From NCBI GenBank assembly GCA_051985675.1, contig JBPYFJ010000139.1:124001-188000 (forward strand): a stretch of DNA of 64,000 nucleotides, in the 5' to 3' direction. The translations under genes and the position numbers were made by a program. Every line of letters begins with the position of its first letter. Positions within the stretch are counted from its first letter, which is position 1. The stretch is from JAFAXD01 sp051985675. GTDB taxonomy: Bacteria > Pseudomonadota > Alphaproteobacteria > Rhizobiales > Xanthobacteraceae. Positions 9,640 through 17,661 of the stretch are shown here, piece by piece. Below the pieces are notes generated by a model. The model saw nothing but the letters and a program-made list of their open reading frames with translations. It did not search any database and had not been told where the DNA came from.

Positions 9640-10905
9640 ATGTTGTCTGCACTTGATCTAGCCCGCCGGATCGGACGGGGTGAGCTGCCGGTGGCCGCGG
9701 TGGTGGGAGCATGCGCCGACGCGATCGCGGCGCGCGAGGCTGAGGTCGGTGCGTTCGCCGCACTCGATCTTGCCAGCGCCGAACAGCAGGCAAAGGTCTC
9801 GGCAGAAAAGCTTGCAGCGTTACCGCTGCGCGGACTGCCGACCGGTGTCAAAGACATCATCGACACGGTTGACTTTCCCACGAGCTACGGCTCGCCAATT
9901 TACACAGGCCATCGGCCGGCGAGCGACGCAGCCATTGTTTCCATGATTCGGCGGGCCGGCGGCATTGTGATCGGCAAGACCGTCACAACGCCGTTTGCGT
10001 ATCTTGATCCGGGCAAGACCCGCAATCCGCGCAACCCGGCGCACACGCCCGGCGGCTCCTCGTCCGGATCAGCCGCGGCAGTCGCCGCCGGCATGGTGCC
10101 GATCGCGCTCGGGACCCAGACCGGGGGGTCGATCATCCGGCCGGCGTCGTTTTGCGGTGTCGCAGGATTCAAACCGTCGTTTCGGCTGCTGCCGACGGCC
10201 GGCATCAAATGCTTCTCCTGGTCGCTCGACACGGCCGGCGTGTTCGCGGCGAGTGTCGCCGACGTGGCGTTCGCGGCCGCGGCGATTGCCGGGCGTGACC
10301 TGCGGGTCGATGAGGTTGCGAACGCGCCGCCGCGCATCGCGCTCACCCGCACCCAACAATGGGCCGAGGCGAGTGAGGCCATGCGGGCGGCGGTTGAAGC
10401 CGCCGCGCGCGCGGCCGCGGCCGCAGGCGCGCAGGTGCGTGAACTCGAATTGCCGGCGATTTTCGAAGAAGCGTCGCAGGCGTTCGGCACCATTCAGAGT
10501 TACGAGGCCTTCCGGGCCTATGCGTTCGAGTATGACGATCACCGCGACCGCCTGCCGCCGCGATTGCGTGGCCTGCTCGACAACGCGGCCGCGGTCACGC
10601 CTGACGCTTACGACGCCGCCCGCCGCGTCGCCAAGCGTGCGCGCCAGACCTTGAACCAGCTCGCAACCGACATCGACGTGCTGCTCACGCCGTCGGCGGC
10701 CACCGCCGCCCCCAAGGGTCTCGATTTTCTCGGCACGCCTTCGTTCAACCGACTTTGGACCCTGATGGGCGCGCCCTGCATCAACGTGCCGGGGCTCAAC
10801 GACGCCGACGGGTTGCCGCTCGGCGTCCAGATCGTCGGCCGCTTCGCGCGCGACAAGACCGCGCTCGCGGCGGCATTGTTTGTCGAACAGGCGATTGCGC
10901 GTTAG
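9640..10905 (+). CDS. Amidase (amidase-signature family)
   Basis: Cytoplasmic amidase of 421 residues. The Lys/cis-Ser/Ser triad is visible: the lysine in GLPTGVKDIIDT, the serines in PGGSSSGSAAAVAAG and GTQTGGSIIRPASFCG. The GGSIIRPA stretch is the usual nucleophile loop. The ATG at 9640 has AGGAGA six bases upstream, and a GTG just before it at 9637 is less likely. It stands alone on the plus strand, convergent with the monooxygenase gene (three bases between stops), so it is not in that operon. Substrate is unresolved; GatA, which shares this fold, is unlikely because there are no gatB/gatC neighbours and the body matches catabolic amidases better. Confidence 0.88.
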   Translation: MLSALDLARRIGRGELPVAAVVGACADAIAAREAEVGAFAALDLASAEQQAKVSAEKLAALPLRGLPTGVKDIIDTVDFPTSYGSPIYTGHRPASDAAIVSMIRRAGGIVIGKTVTTPFAYLDPGKTRNPRNPAHTPGGSSSGSAAAVAAGMVPIALGTQTGGSIIRPASFCGVAGFKPSFRLLPTAGIKCFSWSLDTAGVFAASVADVAFAAAAIAGRDLRVDEVANAPPRIALTRTQQWAEASEAMRAAVEAAARAAAAAGAQVRELELPAIFEEASQAFGTIQSYEAFRAYAFEYDDHRDRLPPRLRGLLDNAAAVTPDAYDAARRVAKRARQTLNQLATDIDVLLTPSAATAAPKGLDFLGTPSFNRLWTLMGAPCINVPGLNDADGLPLGVQIVGRFARDKTALAAALFVEQAIAR

Positions 10906-10908
10906 GAC

Positions 10909-12528
10909 TTATTTTGCGGCCCCACGCAACACGTGGTAGCTGAGTTCGCCCGGATCGCTGAGGTCCGGCACCTTCCAGCCGCCGAGGTCGTACTCCGCCA
11001 TGCACTCCTCGGCGAAGCCTTTGAACTTGTCGGCGTTGCCGGAGGCCTGCGCGCCGAACAGGCAATAGCGGCGGATTTCCTCGGTTGAGCCGCCGTAGTT
11101 GATCTCATACAGCTCATGCCGCCCGCCGAACTCGCTGGCCAAGCAATCCCACAATAGCTTGAGCAGCTTCACGCGCTCTTCCGCCTTGTATCCATTGGAG
11201 CCGCGCAGGTACTGATCGAGATAGGGCCGGATCTCGGGATTCCTGAAGTCGCGGGCATGGCTGTTAAGATATATCAAGCCGGAAGCCACCGTCTGCTCAA
11301 TCAGATATTTCACGCGCGTATATGCCATGGTGGCGATGATCTGATAGGCGTTTCCGGGATCCATGTTGGGCAGCACGTAGTCGCCGATCCACGGTTTGGG
11401 ATCGCGCACCATCGCGTCGGACAAGCCCCAGAACAGGTTACGCCAGGCGATCACCTCGCCGACGTTCGCCTGCACGCCGCGATAATCCTTGGTGCCGGCG
11501 GCTTCCGTCGCCTTGAGCAGGAGGCCGGAGATGAAATCGAGCTTGACCGCGAGCCGCGTGCAGCCGTGCACCACGAAGCGCGGCAGGAAACCGGTGCGCG
11601 GGAAGAAGTTGTTGGCCTTGTCGACGTCGCCGTAGACGAACACGTTCTCCCAGGGCACCAGCACCTTGTCCATGATAAAGACGGCGTCATTCTCGTCGAG
11701 CCGGCTCGACAGCGGATAGTCGAACGGCGAGCCCATCGCGGTCGACGTCATTTCGTAGGACGTACGGCAGATGAACTTCACGCCCGGCGCGTTGGTCGGG
11801 ACCATGAACACGACCGCGAATTTCTTGTCCTGAACCGGAATCAACCCGTGGTGCGCGACGAACGTGTAGTTGGTCAGCACCGAGCCGGTAGCCACCACCT
11901 TGGCACCGGACACAACGATGCCGGCGTCGGTCTCCTTATCGACGTGAGCGCATACGTCGCCGACTTCATTGGGGGGGCGGTCGCGATCGATCGGTGGATG
12001 AATGATCGCGTGATTGATGAACGGTACGCGCTCCTGGCTAAACTTGTACCAGCGGCGCGCATTCTCCTGATAGGGATCGTAGAAATCGGCATTGGCGCCG
12101 AGCGTCGCCAGGAACGCAGCCTTGTAGTCAGGTGCGCGTCCCATCCACCCGTAGGTGAGCTTGGCCCATTCGGCGATCGCGTCACGGCCGGCGACCAGTT
12201 CCTTGAGATTCTTCGGCGCCTTGAAGAACGCATGCGTCATGCCCCCGTTGCCGGTGTCGGTCGGCAACAGCAGTTTGTGCTTGCGCTTGTCGTCGTGCAG
12301 GGCATCGAACAGCCGCGCGACCATGCGGGCGGTGTTGCGGAAGGCCGGATGGGTCGTGACGTCCGTGACGCGTTCGCCGTAGATGAAGACCTCACGGCCG
12401 TCGCGCAGCGACTCGATGTATTCCTTGCCGGTCTGCGGTCGGGTCACTTTCACACGGCCGACGGTTTCGGGCTTCTTGGCGAACTCGACTTGTCCGTTGG
12501 CGCGTGCCGTTTTCGCTGCTTTCGCCAT
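10909..12528 (-). CDS. HpaB-type FADH2-dependent aromatic monooxygenase
   Basis: Large component of a two-component flavin monooxygenase of the 4-hydroxyphenylacetate 3-hydroxylase/chlorophenol 4-monooxygenase family, 539 residues. Family landmarks are TYGWMGRAPDYKAAFLA, the active-site His region FINHAIIHPPIDRDRP, ETDAGIVVSGAKVVATGS and the flavin-binding DKVLVPWENVFVYGD. It should hydroxylate a phenolic acid with O2 and reduced FAD supplied by a separate reductase; no HpaC-like reductase is in this window. The ATG at 12528 has GGAGGAG upstream. Two operator-like sites lie just ahead (12554 and 12573). With the IclR regulator and the transporter it forms one catabolic module. Confidence 0.88.
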   Translation of the reverse strand: MAKAAKTARANGQVEFAKKPETVGRVKVTRPQTGKEYIESLRDGREVFIYGERVTDVTTHPAFRNTARMVARLFDALHDDKRKHKLLLPTDTGNGGMTHAFFKAPKNLKELVAGRDAIAEWAKLTYGWMGRAPDYKAAFLATLGANADFYDPYQENARRWYKFSQERVPFINHAIIHPPIDRDRPPNEVGDVCAHVDKETDAGIVVSGAKVVATGSVLTNYTFVAHHGLIPVQDKKFAVVFMVPTNAPGVKFICRTSYEMTSTAMGSPFDYPLSSRLDENDAVFIMDKVLVPWENVFVYGDVDKANNFFPRTGFLPRFVVHGCTRLAVKLDFISGLLLKATEAAGTKDYRGVQANVGEVIAWRNLFWGLSDAMVRDPKPWIGDYVLPNMDPGNAYQIIATMAYTRVKYLIEQTVASGLIYLNSHARDFRNPEIRPYLDQYLRGSNGYKAEERVKLLKLLWDCLASEFGGRHELYEINYGGSTEEIRRYCLFGAQASGNADKFKGFAEECMAEYDLGGWKVPDLSDPGELSYHVLRGAAK

Positions 12529-12553
12529 AGGGCTCCTCCCGTTGAAACCGCGT

Positions 12554-12568
12554 GTTCGAAATGCGAAC
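12554..12568. promoter_or_regulatory. Proposed IclR operator, monooxygenase proximal site
   Basis: GTTCGAAATGCGAAC is a GTTCG-N5-CGAAC inverted repeat centred 33 bases upstream of the monooxygenase ATG. The same pattern occurs as GTTCGATTATCGAAC before the transporter binding-protein gene. It resembles the Pseudomonas PcaR box GTTCGATAATCGCAC, and the regulator next door is of that family. Binding is inferred. Confidence 0.7.
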
Positions 12569-12572
12569 TGAT

Positions 12573-12587
12573 GTACGTAATTCGAAC
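12573..12587. promoter_or_regulatory. Proposed IclR operator, monooxygenase distal site
   Basis: GTACGTAATTCGAAC matches GTTCG-N5-CGAAC with one mismatch. Its centre is 19 bases from the proximal site, the same tandem spacing found before the transporter gene. Confidence 0.6.
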
Positions 12588-12672
12588 GAAACGTTACGGG
12601 CTCACCGCGGCGAACACAAGCGAGGCTCCGCCCGTCGCACGGCGCCCTGCGCCGATTATCCGCTTTCCGGAA

Positions 12673-13446
12673 TCACTCCGACACGTGCGCCGCGATCCTG
12701 CGCAGCTCCGGCAGAAAAAGGTCGCGCATTTCGTTGCGGGTGGTGCGGGTCGAATGCGACGACATATTGATCGCGCCGACTGCCTGCCCGGCGCGGTCGA
12801 GCACCGGCACTGCGATCGAGCGCAGGCCACGCTCGAGCTCCTCGTCCACGATCGCAAAGCCTTGCTCGTGATCAAGACGCACGCGATCGAACAGCGCCTG
12901 CAGGTCGGTGATGGTGTAGGGCGTGTAGGGCTCGATGCGCACGGAATGCAGGCGTCGCCAGATCTCCATGTCATCCAGAAAGCCGAGCTGGGCGCGCCCC
13001 ATTGCGGTGTGAAACGCCGGCAGCCGGCTTCCGACCGCGAGCGCAGTCGACATGATCCGGCGCGCCGGGATGCGCGCGACATATACGACCTCGGTGCCCT
13101 GTAGAATGGAACCCGAACAGGACTCGCTCAGACGCTCGCTCAGGTCTTTCATCAACGGCAAGGCGCGATCGATCCAGTTCTGGCCTGACAAATAGGCGAA
13201 GCCCAGCTCGAGCACGCGCGACGTCAGCGTGAAAGCGCGGCCATCCTGAGCAACGTAACCGAGTTGTGCCAAGGTACGCAGGACGCGCCGGGCCGTTGCA
13301 CGCGAGAGCCCCGCGACATCAGCGGCCTCGGACAACGTCATCGCCGGACGCTGCCGGCCAAACGCAGCAAGTACCGTGAGACCCTTGGCGAGGGTCGTCA
13401 TGAACTCTTTGTCCTGACGATCGTGCGGCTGGATTTGGTCGCGCAT
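12673..13446 (-). CDS. IclR-family regulator (PcaR/PobR-like)
   Basis: Transcription factor of 257 residues. The N-terminal winged helix (LAKGLTVLAAFG, LSEAADVAGLSRATARRVLR, TLAQLGYVAQDG) is followed by the IclR effector domain (LPAFHTAMGRAQLGFLDD, DEELERGLRSIAVPVLD, AINMSSHSTR). This matches the aromatic-acid subgroup that activates pca/pob genes in response to a phenolic ligand. It lies between the monooxygenase gene (144 bases downstream on the same strand) and the divergent transporter operon. Operator-like repeats occur upstream of both targets and in its own promoter region at 13489-13522, so it probably controls all three transcripts. Confidence 0.88.
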   Translation of the reverse strand: MRDQIQPHDRQDKEFMTTLAKGLTVLAAFGRQRPAMTLSEAADVAGLSRATARRVLRTLAQLGYVAQDGRAFTLTSRVLELGFAYLSGQNWIDRALPLMKDLSERLSESCSGSILQGTEVVYVARIPARRIMSTALAVGSRLPAFHTAMGRAQLGFLDDMEIWRRLHSVRIEPYTPYTITDLQALFDRVRLDHEQGFAIVDEELERGLRSIAVPVLDRAGQAVGAINMSSHSTRTTRNEMRDLFLPELRRIAAHVSE

Positions 13447-13488
13447 ACGGATCCGATGATTGACTCGCCCGCGTCGCTATTCGAGACT

Positions 13489-13503
13489 AACCGAAAAGCG
13501 AAC
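13489..13503. promoter_or_regulatory. Proposed IclR operator, transporter distal site
   Basis: AACCGAAAAGCGAAC keeps the right half-site CGAAC exactly and only the inner CG of the left half. Its centre is 19 bases from the perfect site at 13508, copying the spacing at the monooxygenase promoter. Confidence 0.5.
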
Positions 13504-13507
13504 GCTC

Positions 13508-13522
13508 GTTCGATTATCGAAC
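13508..13522. promoter_or_regulatory. Proposed IclR operator, transporter proximal site
   Basis: GTTCGATTATCGAAC is a perfect inverted repeat with 7-base arms around one central T. It lies between the divergent IclR and binding-protein genes, 49 bases before the latter's ATG. It differs from the remembered PcaR box GTTCGATAATCGCAC at only two or three positions. Confidence 0.75.
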
Positions 13523-13570
13523 AGATATTTTAAAGCGGGTCAAGATCCCGCGCGAGGAGGGAGGAGGCAC

Positions 13571-14896
13571 ATGACGCGATTGAACGCATACTTGGACATC
13601 AATCGCCGCACACTGCTCAAACAAACCGCGCTCACCGGCGCTGCACTGGCGACCGGCGCCGTCGCCATACCGGCGAGCGCGCAGACAAAGCCTGTCAAGC
13701 TCGGCTACGTGAGCCCGCAAACCGGACCGCTCGCCGCGTTCGCCGAGGCCGACAATTTCATTATTTCGAGCTTCAAGGACGCGACTAAAGGCGGAATCAA
13801 GGTCGGCAGCGCGACGGCGCCGGTCGAAGTCATCGTCAAGGATAGCCAGTCCAATCCGAACCGCGCCGCTCAGGTCGCCAAGGACCTGATCGTGCAGGAC
13901 AAGATCGACCTGATGTTGGTGGCATCGACACCCGAGACCACCAATCCGGTCTCGACCCAATGCGAGATTGAGGAAGTGCCTTGCATCTCGACAGTCGCGC
14001 CATGGCAGCCGTGGTTTATCGGCCGCCAGGCCAACCCCGGCGGCGGCCCGCCCGCCTGGAAAGATTTCAACTACACGTATCATTTCTTCTGGGGACTTGA
14101 GGACGTCATCGCAGTCTTCACCAACATGTGGAGCCAGCTCCCGACCAACAAATCGGTTGGCGGTCTGTTTCCCAACGACGGCGACGGCAACGCGTGGGGC
14201 GACAAGCAGGTCGGCTTCCCGCCGGTGCTCGACAAGCTCGGCTACAGGCTCACCGACCCGGGGCGGTATCAGAACCTCACCGACAACTTCTCGGCCCAGA
14301 TCAACGCCTTCAAGGGGGCAAACTGTGAAATCGCCACCGGCGTGGTGTTGCCGCCGGACTTCACTACGTTCTGGAAACAGGCGCTGCAGCAAGGCTACAA
14401 GCCTAAGGTCGCGTCGATCGGCAAGGCGATCCTATTCCCGGTCGCGGTCGAGGCGCTGGGACGTGACGGCAACAATCTCTCATCCGAAGTCTGGTGGTCG
14501 CCGAACCACCCGTTCAAATCTTCGCTGACCGGCCAGAGCGCCAAAGACCTCGCGGGTGCCTATGAGAGCGCGACCAAGAAACAATGGACGCAACCGATCG
14601 GCTTCGTGCATGCGCTGTTCGAAGTCGCCGTCGACGTGCTCAAGCGCACCCCGCAACGTGGCGATGCCAAGGCGACCGTGAAAGCGATCGCTGACACCAA
14701 CCTCGACACCGTCGTCGGCCACCTGGCATGGAACGGTGAAAATCTGCCCCCGTTCGCCAAGAAGAACGTGGCCAAGACGCCGCTGGTGGGAGGTCAGTGG
14801 CGGCTCAAGGACTCCAACAAGTACGACATCGTCATTACCGACAACAGAACAGCCCCGATCATCCCGGCGGCCGGCAAAATGGAGCCGATCAGCTAA
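13571..14896 (+). CDS. ABC transporter substrate-binding protein (LivK/type I fold)
   Basis: Periplasmic receptor of 441 residues for a branched-chain-amino-acid-type ABC importer, here probably an aromatic acid or similar carboxylate. The N-terminus NRRTLLKQTALTGAALATGA has a double arginine and an AxA end (IPASAQ), a probable Tat signal. The mature part begins KPVKLGYVSPQTGPLAAFAE and has the Peripla_BP_6 features VIVKDSQSNPNRAAQVAKDL and INAFKGANCEIATGVVLPPD. The ATG at 13571 follows a strong GGAGGGAGGAGG. It heads the operon with LivG, LivH and LivM and is divergent from the IclR gene. Confidence 0.9.
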   Translation: MTRLNAYLDINRRTLLKQTALTGAALATGAVAIPASAQTKPVKLGYVSPQTGPLAAFAEADNFIISSFKDATKGGIKVGSATAPVEVIVKDSQSNPNRAAQVAKDLIVQDKIDLMLVASTPETTNPVSTQCEIEEVPCISTVAPWQPWFIGRQANPGGGPPAWKDFNYTYHFFWGLEDVIAVFTNMWSQLPTNKSVGGLFPNDGDGNAWGDKQVGFPPVLDKLGYRLTDPGRYQNLTDNFSAQINAFKGANCEIATGVVLPPDFTTFWKQALQQGYKPKVASIGKAILFPVAVEALGRDGNNLSSEVWWSPNHPFKSSLTGQSAKDLAGAYESATKKQWTQPIGFVHALFEVAVDVLKRTPQRGDAKATVKAIADTNLDTVVGHLAWNGENLPPFAKKNVAKTPLVGGQWRLKDSNKYDIVITDNRTAPIIPAAGKMEPIS

Positions 14897-14927
14897 AAGC
14901 TAGTCGAAGCCTGAGTGCTGATTCGTC

Positions 14928-14950
14928 ATGGCCGGGCTTGTCCCGGCCAT
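14928..14950. repeat. Short palindrome of a common Rhizobiales intergenic type
   Basis: ATGGCCGGG and CCCGGCCAT form a perfect 9-bp stem around CTTGT. This 'CATGGCCGGGCTTGTCCCGGCC' family is frequent between genes in Bradyrhizobium relatives (from memory). It sits between the binding-protein gene and livG and may reduce read-through or protect the upstream message. There is no T tract, so it is not a clear terminator. Confidence 0.6.
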
Positions 14951-15002
14951 CTCGCTTAGTTAGGCACATTCACCCCGGGATCGAGGTCGGAGAGGGCGTC
15001 GC

Positions 15003-15719
15003 ATGCTGCTCGAGCTTAAGGGACTGTGCAAATCGTTCGGCTCGGTGGTCGCGGCGGATGATCTCAATCTGGCGCTCGCGCCCGGCGAGGCGCTCGGCAT
15101 CATCGGCCCCAACGGAGCCGGCAAGACGACGCTATTCAATCTGATCGCCGGGAGCCTTGCTTCTGATCGCGGCGAGATCCGTCTCAACGATCGCGACATA
15201 ACGACCGCCAGCGCGCACCAGCGGTGCAAGTTCGGGATTGGACGCTCCTATCAAGTCCCACAACCATTCGAGAGTCTCACGGTGTTTGAAAATCTACTGG
15301 TAGGGGCGGTGCACGGGCGCGGACTGGCGGAGCGCGATGCCGCGGCGCCATGTGCCGACATTCTGCTGCGTACGGGCCTGATCGCGCGAGCCGACACGCC
15401 GGTGCGATCGCTGACCTTGCTGGAGCGCAAGCGGCTGGAGATGGCGCGCGCGCTCGCCACCAAGCCGCAGCTGCTGTTGCTCGACGAAATCGCCGGCGGC
15501 CTTACGGAAGCCGAGTGCGGGGCGCTGATCGAGACCATCAGGGACGTTCATGCTGCCGGCACGGCGATCGTGTGGATCGAACACATCGTACATGCGCTGC
15601 TTGCCGTCGTCGGCCGATTGATCGTGCTCGATTTCGGCCGCAAGGTTGCGGAAGGTGAGCCGCACCGGGTGATGGCCTCGACGGAAGTTCGCCAGATCTA
15701 CATCGGCATTGAAGCGTGA
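15003..15719 (+). CDS. Branched-chain-type ABC transporter ATPase (LivG)
   Basis: Cytoplasmic ATPase of 238 residues. Walker A is GPNGAGKTTLFN (residues 38-49), Walker B is LLLLDEIAGGL, the signature is replaced by LTLLERKRLEMARAL as in many LivG proteins, and the switch histidine is in IVWIEHIVHALL. It powers the importer made with the LivH and LivM permeases that follow directly (LivH starts two bases after its stop). No LivF partner gene is present, so it may act as a homodimer or borrow a second ATPase. Confidence 0.9.
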   Translation: MLLELKGLCKSFGSVVAADDLNLALAPGEALGIIGPNGAGKTTLFNLIAGSLASDRGEIRLNDRDITTASAHQRCKFGIGRSYQVPQPFESLTVFENLLVGAVHGRGLAERDAAAPCADILLRTGLIARADTPVRSLTLLERKRLEMARALATKPQLLLLDEIAGGLTEAECGALIETIRDVHAAGTAIVWIEHIVHALLAVVGRLIVLDFGRKVAEGEPHRVMASTEVRQIYIGIEA

Positions 15720-15720
15720 C

Positions 15721-16590
15721 ATGGCCGGTCTCGCCGACACCATCATCCAGGGTGTGCTCCTTGGCGCTCTCTATGCCCTGTTCGCCGCCGGCCTATCGCT
15801 CACATTCGGCATCATGCGGCTCGTCAATCTGGCGCATGGCGATCTCATTGTGCTCGCGGCGTTTGCAATCCTGGCGCTGGCTTCCTGGCTCGCGGTCGAT
15901 CCATTCCTAGCCCTGCTGGTGGCGCTGCCGCTGATGTTCGGGGTTGGCTTTGGGCTCCAGCACGTGCTCCTCAACCGCGCGCTCGGCCACGGCATACTGC
16001 CGCCCCTGCTGGTGACCTTCGGGCTCTCCATCATCATTCAGAACGGACTGATGCAGGGCTTCACTGCCGACAGTGAACGGCTGCAGGCCGGCGCGATTGA
16101 AACCGCGTCGGTATCCCTCGGCGGCGGCGTCACGGTCGGCCTGATGCCGCTCGCAACCTTTGGGTCCGCGATCGTCGTAATTCTTGGGTTGAATTTCCTG
16201 TTCTACAAAACGCCGCTCGGTCGCGCTTTTCGGGCAACGTCCGATGATCTTGAGATCGCCGAGCTGATGGGCATCGATCATCGCCGGATCTTCTCCATTG
16301 CCATGGGGGTCGCAATGATCGTCGCCACCGTCGCGGCGCTCTATCTCGGAATGCGGGCGAATTTCGATCCAACGATCGGACCGGCGCGTCTTCTCTATGC
16401 GTTCGAAGCCGTGATCGTCGGCGGTCTGGGGAGCTTCTGGGGGACGCTCGCGGGCGGGGTGATCATCGGGCTAGCACAGACAATTGGGGCTGAGCTCAAT
16501 CCCGAATGGCAAATTCTCGCCGGACATCTCGCGTTTTTGGTTGTTCTGGTACTTCGACCGCGCGGCCTATTCCCGCGCGCGCTGGATTGA
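15721..16590 (+). CDS. Branched-chain-type ABC transporter permease (LivH)
   Basis: Inner-membrane permease of 289 residues with about eight helices. The LivH signature is seen at the start (LGALYALFAAGLSLTFGIMR, LVNLAHGDLIVLAAF) and the cytoplasmic loop that docks the ATPase as LGRAFRATSDDLEIAELMGI. The end, GGLGSFWGTLAGGVIIG, is also family-typical. ATG at 15721 is chosen because an earlier in-frame TTG lies within the livG stop region. It pairs with LivM four bases downstream. Confidence 0.92.
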   Translation: MAGLADTIIQGVLLGALYALFAAGLSLTFGIMRLVNLAHGDLIVLAAFAILALASWLAVDPFLALLVALPLMFGVGFGLQHVLLNRALGHGILPPLLVTFGLSIIIQNGLMQGFTADSERLQAGAIETASVSLGGGVTVGLMPLATFGSAIVVILGLNFLFYKTPLGRAFRATSDDLEIAELMGIDHRRIFSIAMGVAMIVATVAALYLGMRANFDPTIGPARLLYAFEAVIVGGLGSFWGTLAGGVIIGLAQTIGAELNPEWQILAGHLAFLVVLVLRPRGLFPRALD

Positions 16591-16594
16591 GGGC

Positions 16595-17659
16595 ATGGCG
16601 AGCGAACGCGTTTCAGCTAACGCAGCGTCCTATCGGCTTGCGGTCACGACCCGGCCGTCGATTGCTCTTGCGGTCGGCAGCATCGCATTCTTCGGCGCGC
16701 TGGCCGCGTTACCGGCATTTGCCACCCGCGACCTCATCCAGGATCTTATTTTCGTTTTCTATATGCTGGCGCTCGCGCAATGTTGGAACCTGCTCGCCGG
16801 TTATGCGGGCCTGGTCTCGGTCGGCCAACAGGCGTTCGTCGGCCTCGGCGGTTATTTGCTTTTTGCGCTTACGATCTTCGGCAGACTCGATCCGCTGCTC
16901 GCGATCCCGCTTGCCGGGCTGATTGCGGCGCTGTTTGCGATTCCGACCGGCCTCGTCGTGTTTCGCTTCCGCGGCGCTTATTTCGCGATCGGCAGCTGGG
17001 TGGTGGCCGAGGTCTATCGCCTGGTATTCGCGCAATTCAAGCAGCTCGGTGGCGGGACTGGAACGTCGCTGCCGCCGTTTGTCACCAACGAAATCGCCGG
17101 TATCGAATGGGTCAAGGCGCTGTTCGACGTGCGCACCCCCGCAGCCCGCGACATCATCAGCTACTGGATCGCGCTCGCGCTTGCCGCCGGCACCATCGCG
17201 GCCGTCTACCTGGTGCTCCGCTCACGCCGCGGCCTTGCACTATTCGCGATCCGCGACCAGGAGGTGACCGCAGAGAGCGTGGGTGTCGATAATGTACGTA
17301 CCAAGCTCGGCGTCTATGTGCTGACCGCAACCGTCACCGGCATGATCGGCGCGCTGATCTACCTGCAGAAGGCGCGCATTTCACCGGATGCGGCGTTCGC
17401 AGTGCTCGACTGGACCGCGTATGTGATTCTGATCGTAGTGATCGGCGGTATCGGTACGCTCGAAGGACCGGCAATCGGGGTGATCGTGTTCTATCTGCTG
17501 CAGCGCTATCTCGCCGATTTCGGCACCTGGTACCTGATCCTGCTCGGCGTCATCGCAATTGCGATCATGCTGTTCGCGCCCAAGGGCATCTGGGGCTACG
17601 CCAATCAACGCTTCGGGCTGGTGCTGTTTCCCACGCGGCGGCGGCTGGTTCGATCGTAA
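16595..17659 (+). CDS. Branched-chain-type ABC transporter permease (LivM)
   Basis: Second permease subunit, 354 residues, with about ten membrane segments. The LivM landmarks are NLLAGYAGLVSVGQQAFVG, FRFRGAYFAIGSWVVAEV, SRRGLALFAIRDQEVTAESV and GGIGTLEGPAIGVIVFYLLQ. The ATG at 16595 is four bases past the livH stop with GAGGGC before it. It is the last gene of the operon; the next gene runs toward it from the other strand with two bases between stops. Confidence 0.9.
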   Translation: MASERVSANAASYRLAVTTRPSIALAVGSIAFFGALAALPAFATRDLIQDLIFVFYMLALAQCWNLLAGYAGLVSVGQQAFVGLGGYLLFALTIFGRLDPLLAIPLAGLIAALFAIPTGLVVFRFRGAYFAIGSWVVAEVYRLVFAQFKQLGGGTGTSLPPFVTNEIAGIEWVKALFDVRTPAARDIISYWIALALAAGTIAAVYLVLRSRRGLALFAIRDQEVTAESVGVDNVRTKLGVYVLTATVTGMIGALIYLQKARISPDAAFAVLDWTAYVILIVVIGGIGTLEGPAIGVIVFYLLQRYLADFGTWYLILLGVIAIAIMLFAPKGIWGYANQRFGLVLFPTRRRLVRS

Positions 17660-17661
17660 CT

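Noticed and set aside
11257..13104. A 615-codon plus-strand frame opposite the monooxygenase and IclR genes
   Set aside because: It spans two genuine antisense genes and the operator region between them, and has only composition-driven His/Arg/Val-rich sequence.
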